NCBI GenBank assembly: GCA_009733745.1
Contig: WNWL01000001.1
Span: 992,001-1,056,000 of the forward strand
Reading direction: 5' to 3'
Source of the DNA: Oceanobacillus sp. HTM 045
GTDB taxonomy: Bacteria > Pseudomonadota > Alphaproteobacteria > Rhodobacterales > Rhodobacteraceae
Length of the DNA stretch: 64,000 nt
This document shows positions 34,334 to 45,210 of this stretch, piece by piece. The position numbers were made by a program, and so were the translations under genes. Position 1 is the stretch's first letter, and each line of letters opens with the position of its first letter. Below the pieces are notes generated by a model. It saw nothing but the letters and a program-made list of their open reading frames with translations, searched no databases and had not been told where the DNA came from.

Positions 34334-35635
34334 TCACTCCTCCCCGGACTTGCCGCGCTCACGACGCAGGCGGTCGAACCATGCCATCCGCTTGGCAAGT
34401 TCGCGCTCGAATCCCCGCTCGGGCGGCGCGTAGAAGGACTGGCGGCCAAGCTCGGAGGGAAAGTAGTCCTGCCCCGAGAAGCCGTGCGGCGTGTTGTGGT
34501 CGTAGACGTACCCCTCGCCATGTCCGATCTCCTTCATCAGACGGGTCGGCGCGTTGAGGATATGCGGCGGAGGGGCCAGCGACCCGGACTGCTTCGCAGT
34601 CCGGAGCGCCGCCTTCCAGGCCGTGTAGATGCCGTTCGATTTCGGCGCGAGGGCGAGGTAGACCACCGCCTCGGCAATCGCCAACTCACCCTCGGGCGAG
34701 CCCAGCGTCTCGTAGGCGTCGCGGGCCGCGAGCGCCCGGTCGAGTGCCTGGGGATCGGCGAGCCCGACATCCTCGGAGGCCATGCGAATCATGCGGCGGG
34801 TGACGTAGTTCGGATCCTCGCCCGCATCGAGCATGCGCGCGAGCCAGTAGAGGCTGGCATCCGGGTCGGAGCCGCGGACCGACTTGTGCAGGGCGGAGAT
34901 CAGGCCGTAGTGTTCGTCGCCTGCCTTGTCATAGGCGGGGGCTCGGCGCGTGAGGCGCTCGGCGAGCGCGGCCGGGTCGAGCGGCGGCCCTTCGTGACCG
35001 GCGACCTGCTCTACGAGGTTCAGGAGGCTGCGCCCGTCGCCATCTGCGAAGGCGAAGAGGATACGGCGCGCATCACCGGTGACGGGAAGCGCGCCTACCA
35101 CCTTTTCGGCGCGTTCGAGCAACTGCATGAGCGACGTCTCAGAGAGCCGGTTCAGGACCAGCACCTGGAGGCGGCTGAGAAGCGCGGAGTTGAGCTCGAA
35201 GGACGGGTTCTCGGTCGTCGCACCGACAAGCACGATGGTTCCGTCCTCCATGTGGGGGAGGAAGCTGTCCTGTTGGGACTTGTTGAAGCGGTGAATCTCG
35301 TCGACGAAGAGGAGCGTGCCGCGGCGACCGCGGGCGCGGTCGAACACCTTCCGCAGATCGGCGACGCCCGAGAAGATCGCGGAGATCTGCTCGAAGGCCA
35401 GGTCACTTTCGGTGGCGAGGAGGCGGGCGATCGTGGTCTTGCCGACGCCCGGCGGCCCCCAGAGGACCATCGAGGTGACGCGCCCGGCGGCGAGCATGGC
35501 GCCGATGGGGCCGGAGGGGCCGAGCAGGTGATCCTGCCCGATGACGTCCGCCAGGCGCTCGGGGCGGAGGCGATCGGCGAGCGGGCGCTGGCGCGCGCCC
35601 GCCGCAGGTTCGATATCGCCGAACAGGTCGCCCAT
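34334..35635 (-). CDS. rarA: replication-associated recombination protein RarA (MgsA)
   Basis: A 433-residue AAA+ ATPase acting at stalled replication forks. Walker A is GPPGVGKTTIARLLA (about residues 59-73), Walker B LLFVDEIHRFNKSQQD (about 110-125), then sensor 1 VGATTENPSFELNSALLSR (about 136-154). The C-terminal tetramerisation region has ALHKSVRGSDPDASLYWLARML and the Y(V/I)YDHNTPHGFSGQDYFP ending. It lies 38 bases downstream of rplQ and may be read through from the alpha operon. Confidence 0.95.
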   Translation of the reverse strand: MGDLFGDIEPAAGARQRPLADRLRPERLADVIGQDHLLGPSGPIGAMLAAGRVTSMVLWGPPGVGKTTIARLLATESDLAFEQISAIFSGVADLRKVFDRARGRRGTLLFVDEIHRFNKSQQDSFLPHMEDGTIVLVGATTENPSFELNSALLSRLQVLVLNRLSETSLMQLLERAEKVVGALPVTGDARRILFAFADGDGRSLLNLVEQVAGHEGPPLDPAALAERLTRRAPAYDKAGDEHYGLISALHKSVRGSDPDASLYWLARMLDAGEDPNYVTRRMIRMASEDVGLADPQALDRALAARDAYETLGSPEGELAIAEAVVYLALAPKSNGIYTAWKAALRTAKQSGSLAPPPHILNAPTRLMKEIGHGEGYVYDHNTPHGFSGQDYFPSELGRQSFYAPPERGFERELAKRMAWFDRLRRERGKSGEE

Positions 35636-35673
35636 GGCGCCCTACCCGGCCGAGTGCGGCGCCGCCGCGAGGC

Positions 35674-36099
35674 TCATTCGTCCTCGCCCGCGACCTCCTC
35701 GGCAGCGACCCGGGCCTTGTCGGCCGCACCCTTGGCGTCGCGATCGCGCTCGACGAACTCGATGATCGCCATCGGGGCCATGTCGCCGTAGCGGAAGCCG
35801 GCCTTCAGGACGCGCAGGTAGCCGCCCTGGCGCGCGGCATAGCGCTCGGCCAGCGAGCCGAACAGCTTGGACACGGCGGCGTCCTGCTTGATCTGCGAGG
35901 CCGCGAGACGGCGGGCGTGCAGGTCGCCGCGTTTGCCGAGCGTGATCAGCTTCTCGACATAGGGGCGCAGTTCCTTCGCCTTCGGGAGCGTCGTCTTGAT
36001 CTGCTCGTGCTCGATGAGCGAGCAGGCCATGTTCGCGAGCATCGACTTGCGGTGCTCGTGGGTGCGGTTCAGCTTGCGGTAGCCATTGCCGTGGCGCAT
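35674..36099 (-). CDS. rplQ: 50S ribosomal protein L17
   Basis: A 141-residue large-subunit protein and the last gene of the alpha operon. The core [21 protein letters not shown] and the [28 protein letters not shown] segment are highly conserved. The protein is about 15 residues longer than the E. coli form because of an acidic Ala/Glu tail ([11 protein letters not shown]). L17 sits near the exit tunnel. A GC-rich hairpin separates it from rpoA. Confidence 0.97.
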   Translation of the reverse strand: MRHGNGYRKLNRTHEHRKSMLANMACSLIEHEQIKTTLPKAKELRPYVEKLITLGKRGDLHARRLAASQIKQDAAVSKLFGSLAERYAARQGGYLRVLKAGFRYGDMAPMAIIEFVERDRDAKGAADKARVAAEEVAGEDE

Positions 36100-36130
36100 G
36101 GGATCTTCCTTTCGACTTTATGCTTTGTCC

Positions 36131-36152
36131 GGCCCCCGTTCCCGCGGGGGCC
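36131..36152 (-). other. stem-loop between rpoA and rplQ
   Basis: GGCCCCCG (36131-36138) pairs perfectly with CGGGGGCC (36145-36152) around a 6-base loop in the 85-base spacer. No T-run follows on the minus strand, so mRNA processing or stability is more likely than termination. Confidence 0.5.
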
Positions 36153-36184
36153 TCCTTGGGGCACCATTGCCCGTCTGGTTGATC

Positions 36185-37204
36185 TCAGAACTGGTCCTCG
36201 AAACGCTTGGCCAGGTCCTCGATGTTCTCCGGCGGCCAGTCCGGGACGTCCATGCCGAGATGGAGGCCCATGGTGGCCAGCACTTCCTTGATCTCGTTGA
36301 GCGACTTTCGGCCGAAGTTCGGGGTGCGCAGCATCTCCGCCTCGGTCTTCTGGATGAGATCGCCGATGTAGACGATGTTGTCGTTCTTGAGGCAGTTGGC
36401 GGAGCGCACAGAAAGCTCCAGCTCGTCGACCTTCTTGAGCAGAAGCGGGTTGAACTCGAACCCGTCGGTCTCGTCCGAGCGACCGGCTTCCTGCGGTTCC
36501 TCGAAGTTGATGAAGGTCTGGAGCTGGTCCTGCAGGATGCGCGCGGCGAAAGCCACGGCGTCCTCGGGCCCGATCGTCCCGTCGGTCTCGACCGTGAGGG
36601 TCAGCTTGTCGTAGTCGAGCACCTGGCCCTCGCGGGTCGGCTCGACCTTGTAGGCGACCTTCTTGGTCGGGCTGTAGAGCGCGTCGACAGAGATAAGGCC
36701 GATCGGCGCATCCTCAGGGCGGGCCTTCTCGGCCGCCACGTAGCCCTTGCCGGTGCCGACGGTGAACTCCATGTGGAGGCTCGCGCCGTCGTCGAGATGG
36801 CAGATCACGTGATCGCGGTTGATGATGTCGACGCCGGTGATCTCGGTGATGTCCGAGGCGCGGACGACGCCCGGGCCGGTGGCCCGCAGCGTGAGGCGCT
36901 TCGGCCCCTCGCCGTCCATCCGGATGGCGAGGCCCTTCACGTTCAGCACGATGTCGGTCACGTCCTCGCGGACGCCGGCCACCGAGGAGAACTCGTGCAG
37001 CACGCCGTCGATCTGGATCGCGGTCACCGCGGCGCCCTGGAGCGACGAGAGGAGCACGCGGCGCAGGGCGTTGCCGAGGGTAAGGCCGAAACCGCGCTCG
37101 AGCGGCTCGGCGACGATCGTCGCCTGACGGTCGGGGTCGGCGCCGGGAGTAATGGCGAGTTGAGTCGGCTTGATCAACTCGGCCCAGTTCTTGTGGATCG
37201 TCAT
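36185..37204 (-). CDS. rpoA: RNA polymerase subunit alpha
   Basis: A 339-residue subunit. The N-terminal assembly domain (about residues 1-235) includes [35 protein letters not shown], which contacts beta and beta'. A linker and the C-terminal domain follow (about 260-325), with [39 protein letters not shown] for DNA and activator contacts. Length equals the alphaproteobacterial norm. Between rpsK and rpoA are two strong hairpins. Confidence 0.98.
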   Translation of the reverse strand: MTIHKNWAELIKPTQLAITPGADPDRQATIVAEPLERGFGLTLGNALRRVLLSSLQGAAVTAIQIDGVLHEFSSVAGVREDVTDIVLNVKGLAIRMDGEGPKRLTLRATGPGVVRASDITEITGVDIINRDHVICHLDDGASLHMEFTVGTGKGYVAAEKARPEDAPIGLISVDALYSPTKKVAYKVEPTREGQVLDYDKLTLTVETDGTIGPEDAVAFAARILQDQLQTFINFEEPQEAGRSDETDGFEFNPLLLKKVDELELSVRSANCLKNDNIVYIGDLIQKTEAEMLRTPNFGRKSLNEIKEVLATMGLHLGMDVPDWPPENIEDLAKRFEDQF

Positions 37205-37222
37205 GGCAACTCCTCCATGCTC

Positions 37223-37294
37223 GTCGCCGGCGTGATCCAGACGCCGGCGACACCCGAGGAAAGCAGTGCGCGCGCCGGCACGACGGTGCCGGCG
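37223..37294 (-). other. two tandem stem-loops between rpsK and rpoA
   Basis: GTCGCCGGCGT (37223-37233) pairs with ACGCCGGCGAC (37241-37251), an 11-bp perfect stem with 7-base loop. CGCCGGCAC (37273-37281) pairs with GTGCCGGCG (37286-37294), 9 bp with a 4-base loop. Both share the self-complementary core GCCGGC, so alternative pairing between the two is possible. There is no T-run. Confidence 0.6.
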
Positions 37295-37310
37295 TCACAA
37301 AGGGGATTCG

Positions 37311-37700
37311 TCAGACGCGCCGGCGCTTCGGCGGGCGGCAGCCGTTATGCGCGATCGGGGTAACGTCCTTGATCGCGGTGACCGTGAAGCCGATCGCCTG
37401 GAGCGCACGCAGCGCGGATTCGCGGCCCGAGCCCGGACCCTGCACCATCACCTCGAGAGTGCGCATGCCGTGCTCCTGCGCCTTGCGGCCCGCGTCCTCG
37501 GCGGCAACCTGCGCGGCGTAGGGGGTCGACTTGCGCGAGCCCTTGAAGCCCATCGTGCCGGCCGACGACCAGGCAATGGCGTTGCCCTGCGCGTCCGCGA
37601 TCGTGATCATCGTGTTGTTGAACGACGAGTTCACGTGGGCGACGCCGGAGGAGATGTTCTTGCGTTCCTTGCGCTTCGTGCGCTGCTTGTCTCGTGCCAT
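37311..37700 (-). CDS. rpsK: 30S ribosomal protein S11
   Basis: A 129-residue small-subunit platform protein. Conserved segments are [46 protein letters not shown] and the C-terminal [10 protein letters not shown]. Family length is 129. It follows rpsM after 12 bases in the alpha operon. Confidence 0.98.
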   Translation of the reverse strand: MARDKQRTKRKERKNISSGVAHVNSSFNNTMITIADAQGNAIAWSSAGTMGFKGSRKSTPYAAQVAAEDAGRKAQEHGMRTLEVMVQGPGSGRESALRALQAIGFTVTAIKDVTPIAHNGCRPPKRRRV

Positions 37701-37712
37701 CTGCCGGTATCC

Positions 37713-38081
37713 TTACTTCTTCTTGCCCGCGATCGGCTTGGCCGGGCCCTTGCGGGTGCGCGCATTGGTGTGGGTGCGCTGGCCGCGCACCGGAAGGCCG
37801 CGGCGATGACGCAGGCCGCGATAGCAGCCAAGGTCCATCAGACGCTTGATGTTGACAGCCACCTCGCGGCGGAGGTCGCCCTCGACCTGGACGTTCTGGT
37901 CGATGTGCTCGCGGATCGCCATGACCTCGGCGTCGCTGAGCTCGTTGACCCGGCGTTCCTGGGCGATGCCGACGGCATCGCAGATGCCCTTCGCGGTGGT
38001 CTGGCCGATGCCATGGATGTAGGTGAGGGCGATGTGTACCCTCTTGCTCGTCGGGATGTTCACGCCAGCGATACGCGCCAC
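37713..38081 (-). CDS. rpsM: 30S ribosomal protein S13
   Basis: A 122-residue head protein that contacts the P-site tRNA and the large subunit. It begins [29 protein letters not shown], contains [27 protein letters not shown] and ends in the usual basic tail (GKKK). It is the first gene of the alpha operon, following a leader of about 150 bases with a near-consensus promoter and a terminator-like hairpin. Confidence 0.98.
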   Translation of the reverse strand: MARIAGVNIPTSKRVHIALTYIHGIGQTTAKGICDAVGIAQERRVNELSDAEVMAIREHIDQNVQVEGDLRREVAVNIKRLMDLGCYRGLRHRRGLPVRGQRTHTNARTRKGPAKPIAGKKK

Positions 38082-38116
38082 GTCTATTCTCCGTCACCCG
38101 CCCCCGTGGGGCCTTT

Positions 38117-38146
38117 CAAAATCCAAAACCGGCCCCGTGGGCCGGT
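38117..38146 (-). terminator. terminator-like hairpin in the alpha-operon leader
   Basis: Read on the minus strand, ACCGGCCC (38146-38139) pairs perfectly with GGGCCGGT (38135-38128) around ACG and runs into TTTGGATTTTG. It lies 47 bases before the rpsM start and downstream of the promoter at 38238-38265, so it could attenuate rpsM-rpsK-rpoA-rplQ. A second CCCC-ACG-GGGG hairpin lies immediately after it (about 38102-38112). Confidence 0.5.
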
Positions 38147-38237
38147 GTCCATCGCGCCTGCCGATCGTCCGTTTCCAGATCCGGACTGTCCGGAAGGCGG
38201 CTCGAAAGGGGGCGACTCTGTGCGTCAGGAAGCGCGG

Positions 38238-38265
38238 AGTATAGAAATCCGCCGCCCAGCGTCAA
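38238..38265 (-). promoter_or_regulatory. strong promoter of the alpha operon
   Basis: On the minus strand TTGACG (38265-38260) and TATACT (38243-38238) are separated by 16 bases, close to the sigma-70 consensus. The element lies just after the adk stop codon and about 160 bases before rpsM, so rpsM-rpsK-rpoA-rplQ probably has its own start in addition to read-through from spc. Confidence 0.7.
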
Positions 38266-38274
38266 CCCCCTGAG

Positions 38275-38298
38275 TTGACAAGTTTTCGGCGTTGTCAA
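38275..38298. promoter_or_regulatory. TTGACAA/TTGTCAA inverted repeat at the adk stop codon
   Basis: TTGACAA (38275-38281) and TTGTCAA (38292-38298) form a 7-bp inverted repeat with 10 bases between, overlapping the last codons and stop of adk and lying 10 bases upstream of the alpha-operon -35 box. It may be an operator or simply a weak RNA hairpin. Confidence 0.4.
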
Positions 38299-38948
38299 GC
38301 CCCCTTTCCGAGCGCCCTCTCGAGCGCTGCGGTCACGTCGTCGATATCGGCCATGCCGTCGATCTTCTTCAGCTTGCCGGCCGCCTCGTAGTAGGCGATC
38401 AGCGGGGCCGTTTCGGCATGGTAGGCCTCGAGCCGCGCACGCACGGTCTCGGCATTGTCGTCCGGGCGGCGCTTGAACTCGGTGCTGCCGCACTTGTCGC
38501 AGACGCCGTCCTTCTCGGGGCGCTTGTGCGTGTCGTGGTAGCCCTCGCCGCACATCGCGCAGGTGAAGCGACCGCTGACACGATCGACCAGCAACTCGTC
38601 GTCAACATCCATCGAGACGACGCTGTCGAGGGTCATGCCCTTCTGCGCCAGCAGGTTGTCGAGCGCCTCGGCCTGCGCCGCGGTGCGCGGGAAGCCGTCG
38701 AAGATCACGCCGGCCTTCACGTCCGGCTCGTCGAGACGGTCCGAGACGATGCCGATGACGATATCGTCAGAAACAAGCTCGCCCGCTTCCATCACCGCCT
38801 TGGCCTTGAGACCGATCTCCGTGCCGGCCTTGACGGCGGCGCGGAGCATGTCGCCGGTCGAGAGTTGCACTAGGCCGTGCCGGTCCATCAGGATCCGGGC
38901 CTGCGTGCCCTTCCCCGCTCCCGGCGGGCCAAGCAGAATGATGTTCAT
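38295..38948 (-). CDS. adk: adenylate kinase
   Basis: A 217-residue phosphotransferase (ATP + AMP to 2 ADP). The P-loop GPPGAGKGTQA (about residues 7-17), FDGFPRT (about 84-90) and the LID domain are clear. The LID carries four cysteines, CAMC and CDKC (about residues 130-153), the zinc-binding form found in many alphaproteobacteria and Gram-positives but not E. coli. It follows secY in the spc operon, a common alphaproteobacterial order. Confidence 0.97.
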   Translation of the reverse strand: MNIILLGPPGAGKGTQARILMDRHGLVQLSTGDMLRAAVKAGTEIGLKAKAVMEAGELVSDDIVIGIVSDRLDEPDVKAGVIFDGFPRTAAQAEALDNLLAQKGMTLDSVVSMDVDDELLVDRVSGRFTCAMCGEGYHDTHKRPEKDGVCDKCGSTEFKRRPDDNAETVRARLEAYHAETAPLIAYYEAAGKLKKIDGMADIDDVTAALERALGKGA

Positions 38949-38982
38949 CGCGGTCTCCCCCGTCCCGCGCGCGGTGGCTTTC

Positions 38983-40308
<1,326 letters not shown>

Positions 40309-40344
40309 TCTCTACTCCGTGATCCGCCCTGCGCGGTCTTGTAC

Positions 40345-40830
40345 TTATTCGGTCGCCGCTTCGGCCTCGGGCTTCGGCGCGACGGTCAGGCTGCCGCCCT
40401 TCGCCGCGACGGCCTCGACCGCTGCCTTGCTGGCACCGGTGACGTTGAGGTTCACCGCCGCGGTGAGTTCGCCCTTGGCCAGCACGCGCACGCCGTCCTT
40501 GACGCGGCGCACGAGGCCGGACGCCACCAGGGCCGCCTCGTCAATCGGCTGGCCGGCGTCGAGCTTGCCGGCATCGACGAACTTCTGGATCGAGCCCAGG
40601 TTCACGACGGCGTAGCTTTTGGAACTCAGGTTGTTGAAGCCGCGCTTCGGCAGGCGACGGTGGAGCGGCATCTGGCCACCCTCGAAGCCCTTGATCGCGA
40701 CGCCCGACCGCGAGGTCTGGCCCTTGATGCCGCGGCCACCGGTCTTGCCGGTGCCGGAGCCCGGACCGCGGCCGATGCGCTTCTTCTTCTTGGCGGCGCC
40801 GGGATTGTCGGCGAGTTCATTCAGTTTCAT
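40345..40830 (-). CDS. rplO: 50S ribosomal protein L15
   Basis: A 161-residue large-subunit assembly protein. The Gly/Arg-rich N-terminus ([25 protein letters not shown]) and [20 protein letters not shown] are diagnostic. An Ala/Glu-rich end (KPEAEAATE) extends the E. coli length by about 15 residues. Confidence 0.97.
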   Translation of the reverse strand: MKLNELADNPGAAKKKKRIGRGPGSGTGKTGGRGIKGQTSRSGVAIKGFEGGQMPLHRRLPKRGFNNLSSKSYAVVNLGSIQKFVDAGKLDAGQPIDEAALVASGLVRRVKDGVRVLAKGELTAAVNLNVTGASKAAVEAVAAKGGSLTVAPKPEAEAATE

Positions 40831-40910
40831 GACGCGTCTCCTCTCGCCGGATCGCCCCCGATCGCGTCAGCACGGGGCCGCCTCGGCATATATGAACGGA
40901 AGGCGGGGAG

Positions 40911-41102
40911 TTAACCCCGCTCCTCGATGATCTCGACAAGATGCGGGATCGAGGCGACCATGCCACGGATGGCCGGGGTATCCTCGAGCTCGCGGGTCTT
41001 GTGCATCTTGTTCAGGCCCAGGCCGATCAGGGTCTGGCGCTGCTTCTCCGGTCGGCGGATCGGGCTGCCGATCTGCTTCACGACGATGGTCTTCTTCGAC
41101 AT
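40911..41102 (-). CDS. rpmD: 50S ribosomal protein L30
   Basis: A 63-residue protein of the large subunit. The conserved core is [27 protein letters not shown], followed by [17 protein letters not shown]. Its position between rpsE and rplO is canonical. Confidence 0.97.
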   Translation of the reverse strand: MSKKTIVVKQIGSPIRRPEKQRQTLIGLGLNKMHKTRELEDTPAIRGMVASIPHLVEIIEERG

Positions 41103-41116
41103 CGCTCCGTCCCTCC

Positions 41117-41698
41117 TCAGGCCTCGGCCGGGGCCGCCTCGGCGGTCTCGACGGCGTCACCCTCGCGGCGCGGCAGGATGTCGGCCACCTTCTTGCCGCG
41201 GCGGGCGGCAACCATGCGCGGCGAGTTCTCGAGCTTGAGGCCCTCGAACGTGGCGCGGATCATGTTGTAGGGGTTCTGCGACCCGGTCGACTTCGCGACC
41301 ACGTCCTGAACGCCCAGCATCTCGAAGACGGCGCGCATCGGGCCGCCCGCGATGATGCCGGTACCGGCGGGGGCGGTACGCATGACCACCTTGCCGGCGC
41401 CCCAGCGCCCCTGGATGTCGTGGTGGATCGTGCGCCCCTCGCGGAGCGGCACACGGATCATCTGCCGCTTGGCCTCCTCGGTGGCCTTGCGGATCGCCTC
41501 CGGAACCTCGCGGGCCTTGCCCGAGCCGAAGCCGACACGGCCCTTCTGGTCGCCGACGACGACCAGCGCCGCGAAGCCGAAGCGCTTGCCGCCCTTCACC
41601 GTCTTGGAGACGCGGTTGATCGCGACGAGGCGATCCTGGAACTCGCTCTCGCGGTCGTCCCGGTCGCGGCGGTCGCGGCGTCCATCACGTTCTGCCAT
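41117..41698 (-). CDS. rpsE: 30S ribosomal protein S5
   Basis: A 193-residue protein important for decoding accuracy and spectinomycin response. The double-stranded-RNA-binding part has [50 protein letters not shown]. The C-terminal domain has [38 protein letters not shown]. There is an acidic Asp/Arg start and a short Ala/Glu-rich tail. Confidence 0.98.
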   Translation of the reverse strand: MAERDGRRDRRDRDDRESEFQDRLVAINRVSKTVKGGKRFGFAALVVVGDQKGRVGFGSGKAREVPEAIRKATEEAKRQMIRVPLREGRTIHHDIQGRWGAGKVVMRTAPAGTGIIAGGPMRAVFEMLGVQDVVAKSTGSQNPYNMIRATFEGLKLENSPRMVAARRGKKVADILPRREGDAVETAEAAPAEA

Positions 41699-41708
41699 TA
41701 CACTCTCC

Positions 41709-42068
41709 TCAGAACTTCAGGCCGCCTTCGCGGGCAGCATCCGCGAGCGCCTTGATCTTGCCGTGGAAGAGGAAGCCGCCCCGGTCGAGGTAGACTTCCT
41801 CGATCCCGGCCGCCTTCGCCCGCTCGGCGATCGCCGCGCCGACCTTGGCCGCCGCCTCGACGTTGTTCTTCCCGACCACGCCCAGCGCCGGTTCCACCGA
41901 GGACGCAGCGGCCAGGGTACGGCCCTGCACGTCGTCGATGACCTGCACCGAGATATTCTTGGACGAGCGGTGCACGCTCATCCGCAGACGGCCGTGGGCG
42001 GCCCTTTTCAGCTTGTTGCGGACGCGCAGACGGCGCCGCTGGAACAAGACACGCTTGCTGTTCGCCAT
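41709..42068 (-). CDS. rplR: 50S ribosomal protein L18
   Basis: A 119-residue 5S-rRNA-binding protein. It starts [20 protein letters not shown], with [31 protein letters not shown] in the centre and AYLDRGGF-like [27 protein letters not shown] at the end. Length is normal. Confidence 0.97.
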   Translation of the reverse strand: MANSKRVLFQRRRLRVRNKLKRAAHGRLRMSVHRSSKNISVQVIDDVQGRTLAAASSVEPALGVVGKNNVEAAAKVGAAIAERAKAAGIEEVYLDRGGFLFHGKIKALADAAREGGLKF

Positions 42069-42080
42069 TGTTTGCGCCCC

Positions 42081-42614
42081 TTACTTCTTCTTGCCTTCCT
42101 TGCGGAAGATGTACTCGCCCTTGTAACGCACGCCCTTGCCCTTGTAGGGCTCGGGCCGGCGCCAGTTGCGGATCTCCGCGGCGACCTGGCCGACCACCTG
42201 CTCGTCGATGCCCGAGATCTCGATCTCGGTCGGTTTCGCGCAGGCGATGTTGATGCCGTCCGGAATCGCGTAGTCGACATCGTGGCTGTAGCCGAGCGCC
42301 AGCTTCAGAGTCTTGCCCTGGACCTGTGCACGGTAGCCGACGCCGACGATCTCGAGCTCCTTCTTGAAGCCCTCGGTCACGCCGGTGACGAGGTTCGCGA
42401 TGCAGGTGCGGGTCATGCCCCACTGCTGCCGGGCGCGCTTCGAGAGCCCGCGCGGCTTGACGCGGAGCACGCCATCTTCCTCGACGATGTCGACATCGTC
42501 GGTCGCGGTGAAGCTGCGGGCGCCCTTCGGCCCCTTGATCTCCACCGTCTGGCCCTTGATCGCGGCCGTCACGCCCGAGGGGAGCTGGACGGGCTGCTTG
42601 CCGATACGAGACAT
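42081..42614 (-). CDS. rplF: 50S ribosomal protein L6
   Basis: A 177-residue protein near the factor-binding centre. [15 protein letters not shown] starts the family, and [33 protein letters not shown] is the second duplicated domain. The [26 protein letters not shown] end is typical. The ATG at 42614 gives the family start; the frame is open for 49 codons further upstream without similarity. Confidence 0.97.
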   Translation of the reverse strand: MSRIGKQPVQLPSGVTAAIKGQTVEIKGPKGARSFTATDDVDIVEEDGVLRVKPRGLSKRARQQWGMTRTCIANLVTGVTEGFKKELEIVGVGYRAQVQGKTLKLALGYSHDVDYAIPDGINIACAKPTEIEISGIDEQVVGQVAAEIRNWRRPEPYKGKGVRYKGEYIFRKEGKKK

Positions 42615-42624
42615 CTCGCCCTCC

Positions 42625-43023
42625 TCAGAATACCGTGCAAAGGACTTCGCCGCCGACATTCTCGGCCCGAGCCTTCGCATCCGACATGACCCCGCGCGAG
42701 GTCGACACGATCGAGACGCCGAGGCCGTTGCGGACCTGCGGCATCGACTTGACGTTCGCATAGACCCGGCGGCCCGGCGTGGAGACCCGCTTCAGCTCGC
42801 GGATCACCGGCGCGCCCTCGTAGTACTTGAGCGCGATATCGTAGACCGGCAGGCCCTGCTCGTCCGTCGCCGCCTCGTAGCCGCGGATGTAGCCCTCGTC
42901 GAGCAGCACATCCAGGACCCAGCCGCGCAGCTTCGAAGCCGGGGTGCGGACGGTGGACTTCATGCGCATCTGGGCGTTCCGGATGCGGGTCAGCATATCC
43001 CCGAGAGGATCGTTCACAGCCAT
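42625..43023 (-). CDS. rpsH: 30S ribosomal protein S8
   Basis: A 132-residue primary 16S-rRNA-binding protein. The conserved parts are [14 protein letters not shown] and the C-terminal [33 protein letters not shown]. In E. coli S8 represses the spc operon; whether its mRNA target exists here was not evident. Confidence 0.97.
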   Translation of the reverse strand: MAVNDPLGDMLTRIRNAQMRMKSTVRTPASKLRGWVLDVLLDEGYIRGYEAATDEQGLPVYDIALKYYEGAPVIRELKRVSTPGRRVYANVKSMPQVRNGLGVSIVSTSRGVMSDAKARAENVGGEVLCTVF

Positions 43024-43033
43024 CTCGCCCTCC

Positions 43034-43339
43034 TCACCAGCTCGACTTGACCATGCCCGGGATCTCGCCCTTGGAGGCGAGGTCGCGGAGCGCGATACGG
43101 CTCATCTTGAGCTTGCGATAGAAGGCGCGCGGACGCCCCGTCACCTCGCAGCGGTTGCGCAGACGCGTCGGCGACGAGTTGCGCGGCAGCTTCGCGAGCT
43201 TCAGGCGGGCCTTGAACCGCTCTTCCATCGAGGCGTTCTCGTCGTTCGCGATCGCCTTCAGCTCGGCGCGCTTCTCGGCGTACTGGGCGACGAGACGGGC
43301 GCGCTTGGCGTCGCGGGCGATCATGCTCTTCTTTGCCAT
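43034..43339 (-). CDS. rpsN: 30S ribosomal protein S14 (zinc-free form)
   Basis: A 101-residue S14 of the long C-minus type: no CxxC zinc pairs are present. The C-terminal signature [35 protein letters not shown] is complete. The ATG at 43339 gives the usual AKKSMI start. Confidence 0.97.
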   Translation of the reverse strand: MAKKSMIARDAKRARLVAQYAEKRAELKAIANDENASMEERFKARLKLAKLPRNSSPTRLRNRCEVTGRPRAFYRKLKMSRIALRDLASKGEIPGMVKSSW

Positions 43340-43355
43340 GTGCTTGTCCTCTCGC

Positions 43356-43913
43356 TCAGTTAACGAACGGGAAGTTGAAGTGCTTGAGCAGCGCCTTCGC
43401 TTCCGCATCCGTCTTGGCCGTGGTGCAGACGATGATGTCCATGCCGCGGACCTGATCGACCTTGTCGTAGTCGATCTCGGGGAACACGATGTGCTCCTTG
43501 ATGCCCATGGCATAGTTGCCGCGGCCGTCGAACGCCTTGCCCGAGATGCCGCGGAAGTCGCGGATGCGGGGCATGGCGATGGTCACCAGGCGATCGATGA
43601 AGTCGTACATGCGGTCGCGCCGCAGCGTGACCTTGACGCCGATCGGCATGCCTTCGCGCAGCTTGAACGCCGCGATCGAGAGGCGCGCCTTGGTGATGAC
43701 CGGCTTCTGGCCGGCAATCGCCATCAGCTCATCATGGGCCGACTTGATCTTCTTCGAGTCGCTCACCGCCTCGCCGACGCCCATGTTGAGCACGACCTTG
43801 TCGAGGCGGGGGATCATCAGGTCGTTCTTGTAGCCGAACTCTTCCTTGAGCTGGGCCCGAACGGCATCGTGGTAATGCGTGCGGAGACGCGGGATGTAGG
43901 CGGTCTCAGACAT
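43356..43913 (-). CDS. rplE: 50S ribosomal protein L5
   Basis: A 185-residue 5S-rRNA-binding protein of the central protuberance. Typical stretches are [68 protein letters not shown] and [17 protein letters not shown]. Its start overlaps the rplX end by eight bases. Confidence 0.98.
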   Translation of the reverse strand: MSETAYIPRLRTHYHDAVRAQLKEEFGYKNDLMIPRLDKVVLNMGVGEAVSDSKKIKSAHDELMAIAGQKPVITKARLSIAAFKLREGMPIGVKVTLRRDRMYDFIDRLVTIAMPRIRDFRGISGKAFDGRGNYAMGIKEHIVFPEIDYDKVDQVRGMDIIVCTTAKTDAEAKALLKHFNFPFVN

Positions 43914-44220
43914 CGATGACCTCCCCCGACTTCTTGGCGAAACGAACCTTCTTGCCGTCCTCCATGCGGAAGCCGACCCGGGTCGGGCCGCCGTCCTTCG
44001 GGTCGACAAGCGCGATGTTCGAGAGGTGGATCGGCGCTTCCTTGGGGATGCGGCCGCCCTGCGAGTTCTGGCTCTGGCGGGTGTGGCGGATCACCATGTT
44101 CACGCCCGAAACGACCGCGCGGCTCTCCTTCGGCAGGACGGTGAGGATCTCGCCTTCCTTGCCCTTGTCACGGCCGGTGAGCACGACGACCTTGTCGCCC
44201 TTCTTCAGCTTCGCAGCCAT
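43906..44220 (-). CDS. rplX: 50S ribosomal protein L24
   Basis: A 104-residue assembly-initiator protein with an N-terminal KOW motif ([22 protein letters not shown]) and the [26 protein letters not shown] segment. The ATG at 44220 shares its first base with the rplN stop codon, giving tight coupling. Confidence 0.97.
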   Translation of the reverse strand: MAAKLKKGDKVVVLTGRDKGKEGEILTVLPKESRAVVSGVNMVIRHTRQSQNSQGGRIPKEAPIHLSNIALVDPKDGGPTRVGFRMEDGKKVRFAKKSGEVIDV

Positions 44221-44588
44221 CACAGCACCTCCGGGGCGAGCGAGATGATCTTCATGAAGTTCTTCGCACGCAGCTCGCGGACAACGGGGCCGAAGATACG
44301 GGTACCGATCGGCTCGTTGTTGTTGTTGATGATCACGGCCGCGTTGCGGTCGAACCGGATGGTGGAGCCGTCTTCGCGCTTCACCTCCTTGGCGGTCCGC
44401 ACGACGACGGCCTTGCGCACGTCGCCCTTCTTCACGCGGCCGCGGGGAATGGCCTCCTTGACGGAGACCACGATGATGTCGCCGACACCAGCGTACTTGC
44501 GCTTGGCGCCGCCGAGCACCTTGATGCACTGAACCCGACGTGCGCCCGAATTGTCGGCGACGTCCAGATTGGTCTGCATCTGGATCAT
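44220..44588 (-). CDS. rplN: 50S ribosomal protein L14
   Basis: A 122-residue beta-barrel protein that contributes to an inter-subunit bridge. [27 protein letters not shown] and [32 protein letters not shown] are near-universal. Length is exactly the family norm. A 78-base spacer separates it from rpsQ. Confidence 0.98.
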   Translation of the reverse strand: MIQMQTNLDVADNSGARRVQCIKVLGGAKRKYAGVGDIIVVSVKEAIPRGRVKKGDVRKAVVVRTAKEVKREDGSTIRFDRNAAVIINNNNEPIGTRIFGPVVRELRAKNFMKIISLAPEVL

Positions 44589-44666
44589 GGCGGTTTCTCC
44601 CGACCTTGGGCTATCGGCTCAGCCGGCGTCTGCCCTGGTTTCGATCAACCGGGATGTGGCGATGGG

Positions 44667-44900
44667 TCAGACCCGCTCGACCACCTCCCAGCGTTTCGTC
44701 TTCGAGACAGGCGCGCATTCGCGGATGCGAACGACATCGCCGGCCTTGAACTCGTTGGCCGCGTCATGGGCGCGGTACTTCTTCGACGAGCGCACGGTCT
44801 TCTTAAGGACCGGATGCGTGAAGCGCCGCTCGACGAGGACCGTGACGGTCTGGTCGTTCTTGTCGCTGACGACCTTCCCCTGAAGGATTCGCTTGGGCAT
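44667..44900 (-). CDS. rpsQ: 30S ribosomal protein S17
   Basis: A 77-residue primary 16S-binding protein. The S17 pattern is [41 protein letters not shown], then [22 protein letters not shown]. It follows rpmC after 13 bases. Confidence 0.97.
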   Translation of the reverse strand: MPKRILQGKVVSDKNDQTVTVLVERRFTHPVLKKTVRSSKKYRAHDAANEFKAGDVVRIRECAPVSKTKRWEVVERV

Positions 44901-44913
44901 CTTGGCGCTCTTT

Positions 44914-45117
44914 CTACTCTGCCGCCGCCTGGGCGGCCTTCTCGTTCAGAATCGTCTTCACGCGCGCGGCGTCGCGGCGCACCTGGCGGATGCGCGCAGG
45001 CTGCTCGAGTTGGCCCGTGGCCTGCTGGAAGCGCAGGTTGAAGGCTTCCTTCTTCAGGCTCTCGAGCTGCTCGCGCAGCTGATCCGGCGTCTTGTCGCGA
45101 AGCTCTGCGGCTTTCAT
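44914..45117 (-). CDS. rpmC: 50S ribosomal protein L29
   Basis: A 67-residue two-helix protein at the tunnel exit. [38 protein letters not shown] and the [16 protein letters not shown] helix define L29. The ATG at 45117 fits the family start; a few upstream codons in frame are not conserved. Confidence 0.96.
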   Translation of the reverse strand: MKAAELRDKTPDQLREQLESLKKEAFNLRFQQATGQLEQPARIRQVRRDAARVKTILNEKAAQAAAE

Positions 45118-45143
45118 GGCGACATCCTCTCTTCGACAGCGAA

Positions 45144-45163
45144 GCCGGGGCCCCTGCCCCGGC
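45144..45163 (-). other. stem-loop between rplP and rpmC
   Basis: GCCGGGGC (45144-45151) pairs with GCCCCGGC (45156-45163) around a 4-base loop in the 93-base spacer, the largest gap inside the S10 block. No T-run follows, so it is probably an mRNA structural or processing element. Confidence 0.5.
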
Positions 45164-45210
45164 GGCCTTCCAAAACGTGATTGCGCCACCCCTTGCGGAC
45201 GGCGCAGCCC

